From NCBI RefSeq assembly GCF_027920745.1, contig NZ_JAQIBB010000001.1, forward strand, positions 79,710 through 143,709: a DNA stretch of 64,000 nt. Direction: 5' to 3'. Below are positions 53,784 to 62,786 of this stretch, one piece after another. Every line of letters starts with the position of its first letter. The first letter of the stretch is position 1. The notes beneath the pieces are model-generated. The model saw nothing but the letters and a program-made list of their open reading frames with translations. It ran no database searches and was not told where the DNA came from. Origin of the DNA: Gallibacterium faecale (lineage in GTDB: Bacteria; Pseudomonadota; Gammaproteobacteria; Enterobacterales; Pasteurellaceae). The position numbers and the translations under genes were made by a program.

Positions 53784-53817
53784 CATATTAATAATAAAAA
53801 CAAATTCGTGAGTATTT

Positions 53818-55182
53818 ATGATTAGTGTTTTTGAAATGTATAAAATTGGCATTGGTCCTTCTAGTTCACATACCGTTGGACCAATGAAGGCGGGTAAACA
53901 ATTTATTGATCAATTAGTTGCAAGTAATAAACTCGCTGAAATCACTCATTTACATATTGATGTTTATGGTTCACTCTCTATGACTGGGCGTGGCCATAAT
54001 ACAGATATTGCAATTATTATGGGGCTTGCTGGTTATTTACCAGATAATGTCGATATCGATCAAATTCCGGTTTTTGTTGAACAATTAAAACAGCAAAAAC
54101 AATTTCCTTTAGCACTAGCAACCCATACCATTCCATTCGATTTTTACCAAGATATGGAATTCCATTCTACATTTTTACCATTACATGAAAATGGAATGAC
54201 AATTAGTGCTTATCACCAAAATCAGTTAATTAAGCGTGAAACCTACTACTCTATTGGTGGTGGATTTATTGTTGATGAAGCACATTTCAATCAACAGCAA
54301 ACGACAGAAACTAATGTACCTTTTCCTTATAAAAATGCGGCTGATTTAATTCACCATTGCCGTGAAAATGGTTTGGCAATTTCTGGGGTAATGTTGCGTA
54401 ATGAACGCGCATTACATACAAAAGAAGCGTTAAATGAACACCTTAGCAAGGTATGGCAAACAATGGAAGCCTGTATTCAACACGGTCTTTATACAGATGG
54501 ATTACTTCCTGGCCCATTAAAAGTACCTCGTCGTGCTGCAAGTTTACGCCGCTTATTAGAAGCAAATAACTCTCTTTCTAGTGATCCAATGAAAGTGATC
54601 GACTGGATTAATATGTACGCATTAGCAGTCAATGAAGAGAATGCAGCTGGTGGTCGTGTTGTTACCGCACCAACTAATGGTGCTTGCGGTATCGTCCCTG
54701 CTGTATTGGCGTATTATCAAAAATTTATTGCTCCGATTACTGATGAAGTAAGAGATTGTTATTTACTTACCACCAGTGCAATTGGTTCATTTTATAAAAT
54801 GAATGCCTCTATTTCAGGTGCTGAAGTCGGTTGCCAAGGTGAAGTAGGCGTTGCTTGTTCTATGGCTGCTGCTGGATTAACTGAAATTATGGGCGGTACA
54901 CCAGAACAAGTCTGTATGGCGGCAGAAATTGCAATGGAACACAATCTTGGTTTAACCTGTGATCCTGTTGGTGGTCAAGTCCAAGTACCTTGTATTGAAC
55001 GTAATGCGATTGCTGCAGTAAAAGCGATTAATGCAAGCCGTATGGCGTTACGTCGTAACACTCAACCACGTGTCACGTTAGATAAAGTGATCGAAACCAT
55101 GTATGAAACAGGTAAAGATATGAATGCCAAATATCGTGAAACATCACAGGGTGGTTTAGCAATTAAAGTCATTTGCAATTAA
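53818..55182 (+). CDS. sdaA: L-serine ammonia-lyase (iron-sulfur dependent)
   Basis: Deaminates L-serine to pyruvate. 454 residues, the same length as E. coli SdaA. The beta domain begins with MYKIGIGPSSSHTVGPMKAG. The alpha domain carries the cysteines of the 4Fe-4S cluster, seen in TNGACGIVPA, GCQGEVGVACSMAAAG and LTCDPVGGQVQVPC. It works with the transporter SdaC encoded just upstream. A terminator shared with ilvH follows. Confidence 0.95.
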   Translation: MISVFEMYKIGIGPSSSHTVGPMKAGKQFIDQLVASNKLAEITHLHIDVYGSLSMTGRGHNTDIAIIMGLAGYLPDNVDIDQIPVFVEQLKQQKQFPLALATHTIPFDFYQDMEFHSTFLPLHENGMTISAYHQNQLIKRETYYSIGGGFIVDEAHFNQQQTTETNVPFPYKNAADLIHHCRENGLAISGVMLRNERALHTKEALNEHLSKVWQTMEACIQHGLYTDGLLPGPLKVPRRAASLRRLLEANNSLSSDPMKVIDWINMYALAVNEENAAGGRVVTAPTNGACGIVPAVLAYYQKFIAPITDEVRDCYLLTTSAIGSFYKMNASISGAEVGCQGEVGVACSMAAAGLTEIMGGTPEQVCMAAEIAMEHNLGLTCDPVGGQVQVPCIERNAIAAVKAINASRMALRRNTQPRVTLDKVIETMYETGKDMNAKYRETSQGGLAIKVICN

Positions 55183-55186
55183 AAAC

Positions 55187-55219
55187 TAAAGGGAGCAACT
55201 CATTTGCTCCCTTCTTCCT
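55187..55219. terminator. Bidirectional terminator between sdaA and ilvH
   Basis: Stem AAGGGAGCAA / TTGCTCCCTT around ACTCAT-like loop bases between two convergent genes, with CTTCTTCC to the right and A/T-rich sequence to the left. Confidence 0.82.
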
Positions 55220-55232
55220 TCATTAAACCTGA

Positions 55233-55730
55233 CTAAGATAATAAGCAATTTTTCTCACCACGAGAAAGACTAATTAAACCAGAACGAACCACTTCAATAA
55301 TTGAGGTTTCAGCTTTTACTGCTCGGATAAATGCATCTAATTTCTCACTATCACCACTCAACTGAACAGTATAAGTTTTTGGCGTAATATCGACAATTTG
55401 TCCACGATAAATATCCGCCATTCGTTTAATCTCTTCTCTGGTTGCACCTTGTGCTTTTACTTTAATCAATAAAATTTCACGCTCAACATGTTCAACATCA
55501 CTTAAATTAATGACACGATAAACATCAATTAATTTATGTAATTGCTTTTCAATTTGTTCTAACACTTGTTCATCACCATACGCTTCTATTGTCATACGAG
55601 AAAGTGTTGGATCATCAGTTGGTGCTACAGTCAAACTTTCGATATTAAATGCCCGTTGTGAAAATAATCCGATAACTCGTGATAATGCACCAGATTCATT
55701 TTCTAATAATACTGATAAAATTCTACGCAT
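55233..55730 (-). CDS. ilvH: Acetolactate synthase III regulatory subunit
   Basis: 165 residues. An N-terminal ACT domain (LSVLLENESGALSRVIGLFSQR) binds valine, and the C-terminal half is the second ACT-like domain. It confers feedback control on the IlvI catalytic subunit. Its ATG overlaps the ilvI stop by one base, so the two are translationally coupled. Confidence 0.95.
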   Translation of the reverse strand: MRRILSVLLENESGALSRVIGLFSQRAFNIESLTVAPTDDPTLSRMTIEAYGDEQVLEQIEKQLHKLIDVYRVINLSDVEHVEREILLIKVKAQGATREEIKRMADIYRGQIVDITPKTYTVQLSGDSEKLDAFIRAVKAETSIIEVVRSGLISLSRGEKNCLLS

Positions 55731-57448
55731 TATGATCTCTCCGTTCTGCTTAAATACATTTCATTCATTGCTCCACCCCGTACTTGCATTGGGTACACGT
55801 GTTCTGTTTCATCAACTTTAATATCAACAAAAACAACACGATCTTTAATAGCAAGGGCTTCGGCTAATTTTTGTTCTAATTCATCTGGTGTATTAATTTG
55901 CATACCTATATGCCCATAGGCTTCTGCAAGTTTGACAAAATCAGGTAAAGAATCCATATAGGATTGTGAATGGCGTCCTGCGTAGATAATATCTTGCCAC
56001 TGTTTCACCATACCTAAGAAGCGGTTATTTAAACTCACTACAATAATTGGAATACCATATTGTTTTGCAGTAGAAAGTTCTTGGATATTCATCTGAATAC
56101 TACCATCACCAGTAACACAAACAACTGTAGCTTCTGGATGAGCAAGTTTTACACCTAATGCAGCAGGCAAACCAAATCCCATCGTACCTAAGCCACCCGA
56201 ATTAATCCAATGACGTGGTTTAGCAAAAGGATAATGTAATGCAGCAAACATTTGGTGTTGTCCTACATCCGAAGCAATATAAGCATCGCTATGGGTTAAA
56301 CGATATAAGGTTTCTATCACTTGCTGTGGCTTGATCACATTACTATTGGTTTCATAACTCAAACATTTTTTCTCTTGCCATTGATGAATTTGTTTCCACC
56401 AATCTGCTAACTGTTGTTGTGCTTTCGCTACATCATCTTCAGTTAATAAGGCTAAGAACTCATCTAACACCATTTCTGCATCACCAACAATTGGAATATT
56501 AGCAATCACATTTTTTGAGATAGAAGTTGGGTCAATATCAATATGGATAACTTGTGCATTTGGGCAATATTTTGCCAAATTATTGGTGGTACGATCATCA
56601 AATCTTACGCCAATACCAATAATTAAATCACTGTTATGCATTGCATTATTAGCTTCATAAGTACCGTGCATTCCTAACATACCGAGGAATTGTGGATCCT
56701 GTCCTGGGAAACCACCCAATCCCATTAACGAAGCTGTCACCGGAAGATTTAAATGATGAGCAAATTGTGTTACCTTTTCTGCGCAATTTGCTGTAATAAC
56801 ACCACCACCAATAAATAACACTGGACGTTTCGCCACTTGAATGGCTTTTAGTGCTTTTTTAATCTGTCCTTTATGCCCATGCAATGTTGGATTATAAGAA
56901 CGTAAATGCACTTCATCTGGATAACTATAATTATATTTAATGCTTGGATTCAAAATATCTTTTGGTAAATCAATTACTACTGGGCCAGGACGACCAGTTG
57001 AAGCAATATAAAATGCTTTTTTCATTACCATTGGAATATCTTCTGCTTTTTTAATTAAGAAGCTATGCTTTACAACAGGACGAGAGATCCCCACCATATC
57101 GCACTCTTGGAACGCATCGCTACCAATTAAATTTCCCATTACTTGCCCTGATAACACCACTAATGGTACAGAATCCATATAAGCGGTTGCAATCCCAGTA
57201 ATGGTATTGGTTGCACCTGGACCAGAAGTAATTAAGACACACCCAACTTTTCCTGTTGAACGTGCATAACCATCTGCCATATGCACAGCACCTTGTTCAT
57301 GACGAACTAAAATATGTTCTATACCGCCAAGCGTATGAATTGCATCATAAATATCAAGCACCGAACCGCCCGGATAGCCAAATAAATACTCCACACCTTG
57401 ATCTCGTAATGACTGCACCACCATTTCGGCGCCAGATAATTTTTTCAT
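55730..57448 (-). CDS. ilvI: Acetolactate synthase III catalytic subunit
   Basis: Thiamine-diphosphate and FAD enzyme for the first common step of isoleucine and valine synthesis. 572 residues. The catalytic Glu lies in ILVRHEQGAVHMADGYAR near 48, FAD-region ITSGPGATNTITG follows, and the ThDP motif GDGSIQMNIQELSTAKQ is near 440. Its length and close coupling to ilvH identify IlvI rather than IlvB or IlvG. AGGAGA-like sequence (TTGGAGAACAAAG) precedes the ATG. No leader peptide was recognised upstream. Confidence 0.94.
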   Translation of the reverse strand: MKKLSGAEMVVQSLRDQGVEYLFGYPGGSVLDIYDAIHTLGGIEHILVRHEQGAVHMADGYARSTGKVGCVLITSGPGATNTITGIATAYMDSVPLVVLSGQVMGNLIGSDAFQECDMVGISRPVVKHSFLIKKAEDIPMVMKKAFYIASTGRPGPVVIDLPKDILNPSIKYNYSYPDEVHLRSYNPTLHGHKGQIKKALKAIQVAKRPVLFIGGGVITANCAEKVTQFAHHLNLPVTASLMGLGGFPGQDPQFLGMLGMHGTYEANNAMHNSDLIIGIGVRFDDRTTNNLAKYCPNAQVIHIDIDPTSISKNVIANIPIVGDAEMVLDEFLALLTEDDVAKAQQQLADWWKQIHQWQEKKCLSYETNSNVIKPQQVIETLYRLTHSDAYIASDVGQHQMFAALHYPFAKPRHWINSGGLGTMGFGLPAALGVKLAHPEATVVCVTGDGSIQMNIQELSTAKQYGIPIIVVSLNNRFLGMVKQWQDIIYAGRHSQSYMDSLPDFVKLAEAYGHIGMQINTPDELEQKLAEALAIKDRVVFVDIKVDETEHVYPMQVRGGAMNEMYLSRTERS

Positions 57449-57611
57449 CTTTGTTCTCCAAGTTATTATTATTAATAATCTTGGTTACTATTTTTACTGC
57501 AACTTAGATAGCTTGTCCATAGCTATTTTTTATGTGATACACATCAAATTTAGAATTTAATTCTAACAAATAATAATTTTTCAATATTAAATAAAAATTC
57601 TTGTCGTAAAG

Positions 57612-57645
57612 ATAAAAAAAATACAGCAACAAGCCGTATTTTATA
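57612..57645 (-). terminator. Terminator after the NhaC-family transporter
   Basis: On the - strand AAAATACGGC and GCTGTATTTT pair (one G-T) around TTGTT, then TTTTATC. It starts about 25 bases after the stop. Confidence 0.85.
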
Positions 57646-57666
57646 AAATATAATTTTTTATTAGAT

Positions 57667-59202
57667 TTATCCTAAATTGGACTGGCGTGATCTAAAAATA
57701 AACAATAATACAGCTAAAACCACTGCAGTAGTCACAAATCCTAGCGTTGCTGAACTAGTAAATCCTAAACAAATAAATCCAACAAAAGAAGCAACTGCAA
57801 CCACTATCGCATAAGGTAATTGTGTGGTTACATGATCGATATGATTACATTGTGCGCCTGTTGAAGAAAGAATAGTGGTATCTGATACAGGAGAACAGTG
57901 GTCACCACAAACAGCCCCAGCCATCACTGCTGATAAACATGGTAGCATTAATGAAGGCTCTGCATTAGCTGCCATCGCTGCTGCAATTGGTAACATAATA
58001 CCAAATGTTCCCCAACTGGTACCGGTTGAGAACGCCATTACAATAGCAAGTACAAATAACAATGCCGGTAATAATTGAGTCATCATATTACCGCTGACTA
58101 AGCTCGCTAAATATTTACCCGTATTCACATCCCCAACAATGGTATTAATCGTCCAAGCAAAGAATAAAATAGTAATCGCACCAGACATTGATTTAAAACC
58201 AAGTAAAATTGCTTTGATATAGTTTTCTGGACTAATTCGATTAATAATAAAGAGTGATGCAACAGCAAAAGAAGTTAAACTACCAAATACTAATGAAATA
58301 CCAACCGTTGTATTTTCAAATGCTCCTAATACTGAAAATCCTTGACCATTTTCCGCTAAAGCTTCATAACCGGTGTACATCATCATCGCGACTGTACTAA
58401 TAATTAATACAATAATTGGAATAATCAATCCGCTTACACTACCTTGATTATTATCATCAACCGTATTCACTTCTTTGTCTACTGCTTCTATTGCTTTACG
58501 TTCATGTTTCGCCATTGAGCCAATATCAAATGAAAAATAAGCCACAAAGAACACTGTAAATAATGCAAATAACGCATAATAATTCATTGAGCTCATTGCA
58601 ACGAAAGCCCCCATTGGTGAATAATCTGCAATTGCGTGGGTTGCTAATAATCCAGCAACCAGTGTCATAATATAAGCCCCCCAACTAGAAATTGGCATCA
58701 ATACACACATCGGCGCGGCGGTAGAATCAAGAATATAGGCTAATTTAGCACGGGAAACTTTAAATTTATCTGTAACAGGACGAGCAATAGCACCTACGGC
58801 AAGGCTATGGAAATAATCGTCAATAAAAGTGAAAAATACTAAACAAGCTGTTAATAATTTTGCCCCACGTCTTCCTTTAATATGTCTTTGTGCCCAAACA
58901 GCAAAAGCTTGATTACTTCCAGACGCACTTAATAATGAAGTTAATGCACCAAGCATTAATAAGAAAATAATAATACTGACATTATTACGATTAATACCTT
59001 CTTCACCATATACTAAAGATAGGACACTATTTTTAATATAAATCACAGCATTCAATGGATTTCCCGCTGTTAGCATGACTGCACCAACAATGATCCCAAT
59101 ACTTAATGATAACAATACCTTACGTGTTATCATTGCTAATGTTAAAGCTAATAACGGCGGAATAACCGATACAATTGATGAAGAATAATCAACAAGTTCC
59201 AT
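57667..59202 (-). CDS. lysW: NhaC-superfamily transporter under lysine riboswitch (LysW type, predicted lysine importer)
   Basis: 511 residues with about eleven to twelve hydrophobic helices. NhaC-type motifs include FFTFIDDYFHSLAVGAIARP and, near the C-terminus, GDHCSPVSDTTILSSTGA. On sequence alone it would be called a sodium/proton antiporter. However, a lysine riboswitch lies directly upstream, and comparative work on lysine riboswitches in Haemophilus, Pasteurella and Vibrio proposed this group (LysW) as lysine transporters. Repression by lysine then fits an importer. The ATG at 59202 is preceded by a hairpin-prone TTAGCG. The substrate remains a prediction. Confidence 0.85.
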   Translation of the reverse strand: MELVDYSSSIVSVIPPLLALTLAMITRKVLLSLSIGIIVGAVMLTAGNPLNAVIYIKNSVLSLVYGEEGINRNNVSIIIFLLMLGALTSLLSASGSNQAFAVWAQRHIKGRRGAKLLTACLVFFTFIDDYFHSLAVGAIARPVTDKFKVSRAKLAYILDSTAAPMCVLMPISSWGAYIMTLVAGLLATHAIADYSPMGAFVAMSSMNYYALFALFTVFFVAYFSFDIGSMAKHERKAIEAVDKEVNTVDDNNQGSVSGLIIPIIVLIISTVAMMMYTGYEALAENGQGFSVLGAFENTTVGISLVFGSLTSFAVASLFIINRISPENYIKAILLGFKSMSGAITILFFAWTINTIVGDVNTGKYLASLVSGNMMTQLLPALLFVLAIVMAFSTGTSWGTFGIMLPIAAAMAANAEPSLMLPCLSAVMAGAVCGDHCSPVSDTTILSSTGAQCNHIDHVTTQLPYAIVVAVASFVGFICLGFTSSATLGFVTTAVVLAVLLFIFRSRQSNLG

Positions 59203-59203
59203 A

Positions 59204-59250
59204 CGCTAACCTAATTAAATTAAGAGAAGAGTCTAGCGAGTTATTTAGCG
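59204..59250 (-). promoter_or_regulatory. Possible expression platform of the lysine riboswitch
   Basis: CGCTAA (59245-59250, read on the - strand) and TTAGCG (59204-59209) are perfect complements. The second arm abuts the ATG of the transporter and adjoins its AGG ribosome-binding site. Formation would hide the start region, so control may be at translation. No T-tailed terminator was evident. Confidence 0.4.
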
Positions 59251-59284
59251 AAGAAAGGTTTCACAAAAAGGAAGGATAATAGGA

Positions 59285-59478
59285 TTAACCACCCTAACTC
59301 GTAGCGCTCCATAGTTAAACAAATAATGACTATGACAGTATCGTCCCTTTCGGCAACGATCCCAACCAATCAAGATGACGCTTGATCGATTTCGGCGGTT
59401 ATTCCTTTCCCTTCTTATCAACGTAGTCAACTCAAAGAAGATACTTATAATAATCGCACCTCTACTTCAGGTGGCTAA
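59285..59478 (-). ncRNA. Lysine riboswitch (L box) aptamer
   Basis: The 194-base leader has the L-box hallmarks on the - strand. P1 is TTAGCCACC (59470-59478) pairing with GGTGGTTAA (59285-59293). AGAGGTGCG (59455-59463) follows the first arm, with AAGTAT and TTTGAG behind it. Further on come GGGAAAGGAATAACCGCCGA and GCCGAAAGGGACG. These blocks line up with the Bacillus subtilis and E. coli lysC leaders. It should bind lysine and switch off the transporter gene 82 bases downstream. Confidence 0.9.
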
Positions 59479-59632
59479 AAGATACAACAAGTGATAAAAA
59501 AAGCAAGTATTTTAAATTAATATTTTAATTAAATATTAATATTCATATTTACTTTTAAATTATTTTCGTTAAAATCTTTTTGTATTTTTATTAAGTATAT
59601 AATCTGTAGCAACATTTATGGGGAGATTATTA

Positions 59633-60043
59633 ATGGAAGAATTATTAAAAACGTTAAATAATATTCGTTCTTTACGTCTTTTAGCAAAAGAAATTCCTTT
59701 AGAACAATTAGAAACTATCTTCAAAAAATTTGAACTTGTTGTTCAAGAAAGAAAAGAAGAAGAAGAAGCACAACAACTTGTCTTAGCGGCTCATCAAGAA
59801 AAAATTGAAAAATATAAAGAATTACTCAAATCTGAAGGTATCTCTCCTGAAGAGTTACTTGAAGTAATGAATTTACATCGTTTCAATCCGTCTCAACATA
59901 AAAAACGTGCTCCTCGTCCAGCAAAATATAAATATACAGATTTAGATGGCTCACAAAAAACTTGGACTGGTCAAGGTAGAACACCAAAAGCAATTCAAAT
60001 TCAACTTGATAAAGGTGCCACTTTAGAAAGTTTTGAAATTTAA
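59633..60043 (+). CDS. hns: H-NS family nucleoid protein
   Basis: 136 residues from the ATG at 59633, spaced seven bases from GGGGAG; an ATG five codons upstream would swallow that site. The N-terminal coiled coil (about 1-60) mediates oligomerisation. The C-terminal DNA-binding domain has YTDLDGSQKTWTGQGRTPKAI, with the QGR minor-groove hook. It binds AT-rich DNA and silences genes. The gene is followed by its own terminator, and the upstream sequence is itself very AT-rich, in keeping with the autoregulation known for H-NS. Confidence 0.93.
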   Translation: MEELLKTLNNIRSLRLLAKEIPLEQLETIFKKFELVVQERKEEEEAQQLVLAAHQEKIEKYKELLKSEGISPEELLEVMNLHRFNPSQHKKRAPRPAKYKYTDLDGSQKTWTGQGRTPKAIQIQLDKGATLESFEI

Positions 60044-60054
60044 TCTACTGTTAT

Positions 60055-60092
60055 AAAAACCTATTCAGTAAATTCTGAATAGGTTTTTTCTT
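60055..60092 (+). terminator. Terminator after hns
   Basis: Perfect stem AAACCTATTCAG / CTGAATAGGTTT with a TAAATT loop, followed by TTTTCTTTTTC. Confidence 0.92.
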
Positions 60093-60385
60093 TTTCGGTT
60101 GAGGAATAATTTTTCTCTTATCTATTTAATTAAAAATATATTATTTTTACTTTATTTAAAATAAGGTCTGATTAAAGCATCACCTTACTGTACAAAAAAT
60201 ATAATAGATTGATTTATATACATATTCCTAATTGCTATATTAGGATTTTCCCTTAATGCAGACTTTTTAAGCTATCAGTTAGCCTTGTCATTTTTTTCTC
60301 ATTTAGAAATCTTTTACAGATTAATAAGTTAGTTTTTGTCAATTATACATCTCTCATTTCTAAAAATTTTTCTGCTTGAGTTTTT
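60093..60385. other. AT-rich spacer upstream of the nrdA promoter
   Basis: About 290 bases with no open frame of note and no hairpin with a T tail. Its high AT content makes it a possible H-NS binding zone between hns and nrdA. I see nothing else in it. Confidence 0.45.
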
Positions 60386-60391
60386 GCCCAA

Positions 60392-60439
60392 ACACATTAT
60401 ATTGGTGCAAAAATTTTTCTAAAATACTATATATTGTGT
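60392..60439 (+). promoter_or_regulatory. nrdA promoter spanned by two NrdR boxes
   Basis: ACACATTATATTGGTG (60392-60407) and ATACTATATATTGTGT (60424-60439) match the NrdR box at about 12 and 15 of 16 positions and begin 32 bases apart, the usual three-turn spacing. A promoter TTGGTG (60402-60407) with 17 bases to TACTAT (60425-60430) lies with its -35 in the first box and its -10 in the second. NrdR would block it directly. Confidence 0.85.
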
Positions 60440-60452
60440 TAGGGGCTTTTTA

Positions 60453-62723
60453 ATGAATACATCACTTCGAGTTACTAAGCGAGATGGTCGTTTAGAGCCA
60501 ATCGATTTAGACAAAATCCACCGTGTGATTACCTGGGCTGCAGAAGGCTTAGATAATGTTTCAGTTTCACAAGTAGAATTACGCTCTCATATTCAATTCT
60601 ACGAAGGAATCAAAACATCTGATATTCATGAAACAATAATTAAATCTGCTGCAGATTTAATTAGTAAAGATACCCCTGATTACCAATACCTCGCAGCACG
60701 TTTAGCCATTTTCCATTTACGTAAAAAAGCGTTTGGTCATTTTGAGCCACCACGTTTATATGAACAAGTGAAAAGACTTGTACGCATGGGGAAATATGAT
60801 GCTTCATTATTAGTAGATTATTCACGTGAAGAGTGGGATGAAATGGATACCTATCTTGACCACTGGCGTGATATGACTTTTTCTTATGCTGCAGTAAAAC
60901 AATTAGAAGGTAAATACCTAGTTCAAAATCGTGTTACAGGTGAAATTTATGAATCTGCACAATTTCTCTATATTTTAGTTGCAGCTTGTTTATTTGCGCA
61001 GTATCCAAAAGAAACTCGTTTGAGTTATATCAAACGTTTCTATGATGCAACATCAACATTTAAAATTTCATTACCAACACCAATTATGGCTGGGGTTCGT
61101 ACTCCAACACGTCAATTCAGTTCTTGTGTCTTAATTGAATGTGATGACAGCTTAGATTCAATTAATGCTACTTCTGCTGCGATTGTTAAATATGTTTCAC
61201 AACGTGCTGGTATTGGGGTGAATGCAGGCGCTATTCGTGCATTAGGTAGCCCAATCCGTAATGGTGAAGCATTCCATACAGGTTGTATTCCTTTTTATAA
61301 ACATTTCCAAACTGCGGTGAAATCTTGTTCACAAGGTGGTGTTCGTGGGGGTGCAGCAACCGTTTATTACCCGATTTGGCATTTAGAAGTTGAAAGCTTA
61401 TTGGTATTAAAGAACAATCGTGGTGTAGAAGATAACCGCGTCCGTCATATGGATTATGGGGTACAAATTAATAAACTTATGTATCAGCGCTTGATTAAAG
61501 GTGCAGATATTACTTTATTCAGCCCATCTGATGTACCGGGACTTTATGCTGCATTCTTTGCTGATCAAGAAAAATTTGAACAACTTTATCTACAATATGA
61601 ACAAGATCCTGCCATCCGTAAACGTAGTGTTAAAGCAGTAGAGTTATTCTCATTATTAATGCAAGAACGAGCATCAACTGGGCGTATTTATATTCAAAAT
61701 GTGGATCACTGTAATACTCACTCACCATTTGATCCTGCAGTAGCACCAGTGCGTCAATCTAACCTTTGTTTAGAAATTGCTCTGCCAACAAAACCATTAC
61801 AACATATCCATGATGAAAATGGTGAAATTGCACTTTGTACATTATCTGCATTCAATTTAGGTGCGATTGAAAACCTTGATGAATTAGAAGATTTGGCAGA
61901 TTTAGCTGTGCGTGCTTTGGATGCACTTCTCGATTATCAAAATTATCCAATTAAAGCTGCGAAAATTGGCTCTATGGGACGCCGTTCTTTAGGAATTGGC
62001 GTGATTAACTATGCTTATTATTTGGCGAAAAATGGCGTACGTTATTCTGATGGTTCAGCAAATGATTTGACTCACCGTACCTTTGAAGCAATTCAATATT
62101 ACTTATTGAAAGCTTCTAATCGTTTAGCTAAAGAGTTTGGTCCATGTAACTTCTTTAATGAAACCAATTACGCAAAAGGAATTTTACCGATTGATACCTA
62201 TAAAAAAGATGTGGATCAATTAACTAAAGAGCCTTTGCATTATGATTGGGAAACATTACGCCAAGAGATTAAAGAGTTTGGTTTACGTAATTCAACATTA
62301 ACTGCATTGATGCCGTCAGAAACATCATCGCAAATTTCTAACGCCACCAACGGTATCGAGCCACCTCGTGGTTACGTCAGTATTAAGGCTTCAAAAGACG
62401 GTATCTTACGTCAAGTTGTACCTGATTATGAAAATTTAAGCGATAAATATGAATTACTTTGGGATATTCCAGGTAATGATGGTTACTTACATCTTGTTGC
62501 GATTATGCAAAAATTTGTGGATCAAGCAATTTCAGCAAATACTAATTACGATCCTCAACGCTTTGAAGATGGTAAAGTACCAATGAAGCAATTATTAAAA
62601 GATCTATTAACTGCATATAAATATGGTTTAAAAACACTTTACTATCAAAATACCCGTGATGGTGCAGAAGATAGTCAAGAGGATCTTGATGACGGCTGTG
62701 CTGGCGGTGCTTGTAAAATCTAA
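60453..62723 (+). CDS. nrdA: Class Ia ribonucleotide reductase alpha subunit
   Basis: Reduces ribonucleoside diphosphates to deoxyribonucleotides. 756 residues. An N-terminal ATP cone (TKRDGRLEPIDLDKIHRVI) gives allosteric control of overall activity. Active-site cysteines are visible in RQFSSCVLIECDD, the radical-site region in NLCLEIALPTKP with GEIALCTLSAFNLG, and the redox pair in the C-terminal DDGCAGGACKI. The start has AGGGG upstream. nrdB follows after 63 bases that contain a hairpin. Confidence 0.96.
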   Translation: MNTSLRVTKRDGRLEPIDLDKIHRVITWAAEGLDNVSVSQVELRSHIQFYEGIKTSDIHETIIKSAADLISKDTPDYQYLAARLAIFHLRKKAFGHFEPPRLYEQVKRLVRMGKYDASLLVDYSREEWDEMDTYLDHWRDMTFSYAAVKQLEGKYLVQNRVTGEIYESAQFLYILVAACLFAQYPKETRLSYIKRFYDATSTFKISLPTPIMAGVRTPTRQFSSCVLIECDDSLDSINATSAAIVKYVSQRAGIGVNAGAIRALGSPIRNGEAFHTGCIPFYKHFQTAVKSCSQGGVRGGAATVYYPIWHLEVESLLVLKNNRGVEDNRVRHMDYGVQINKLMYQRLIKGADITLFSPSDVPGLYAAFFADQEKFEQLYLQYEQDPAIRKRSVKAVELFSLLMQERASTGRIYIQNVDHCNTHSPFDPAVAPVRQSNLCLEIALPTKPLQHIHDENGEIALCTLSAFNLGAIENLDELEDLADLAVRALDALLDYQNYPIKAAKIGSMGRRSLGIGVINYAYYLAKNGVRYSDGSANDLTHRTFEAIQYYLLKASNRLAKEFGPCNFFNETNYAKGILPIDTYKKDVDQLTKEPLHYDWETLRQEIKEFGLRNSTLTALMPSETSSQISNATNGIEPPRGYVSIKASKDGILRQVVPDYENLSDKYELLWDIPGNDGYLHLVAIMQKFVDQAISANTNYDPQRFEDGKVPMKQLLKDLLTAYKYGLKTLYYQNTRDGAEDSQEDLDDGCAGGACKI

Positions 62724-62728
62724 TCAAT

Positions 62729-62756
62729 AAAAGGTCAGTATCACTGACCTTTTTAC
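62729..62756 (+). terminator. Terminator-like hairpin between nrdA and nrdB
   Basis: Stem AAAAGGTCAG / CTGACCTTTT with loop TATCA, followed directly by T residues. It sits in the 63-base gap inside the nrdAB operon, so it may lower nrdB transcription or protect the nrdA 3' end. Confidence 0.75.
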
Positions 62757-62786
62757 TGTATTTAATCGAATATTGAGGAAAAACTG

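Noticed and set aside
59245..59430. 61-codon frame on the - strand rich in Arg
   Set aside because: It lies wholly within the lysine riboswitch leader and overlaps the P1 and core motifs; no ribosome-binding site or family.
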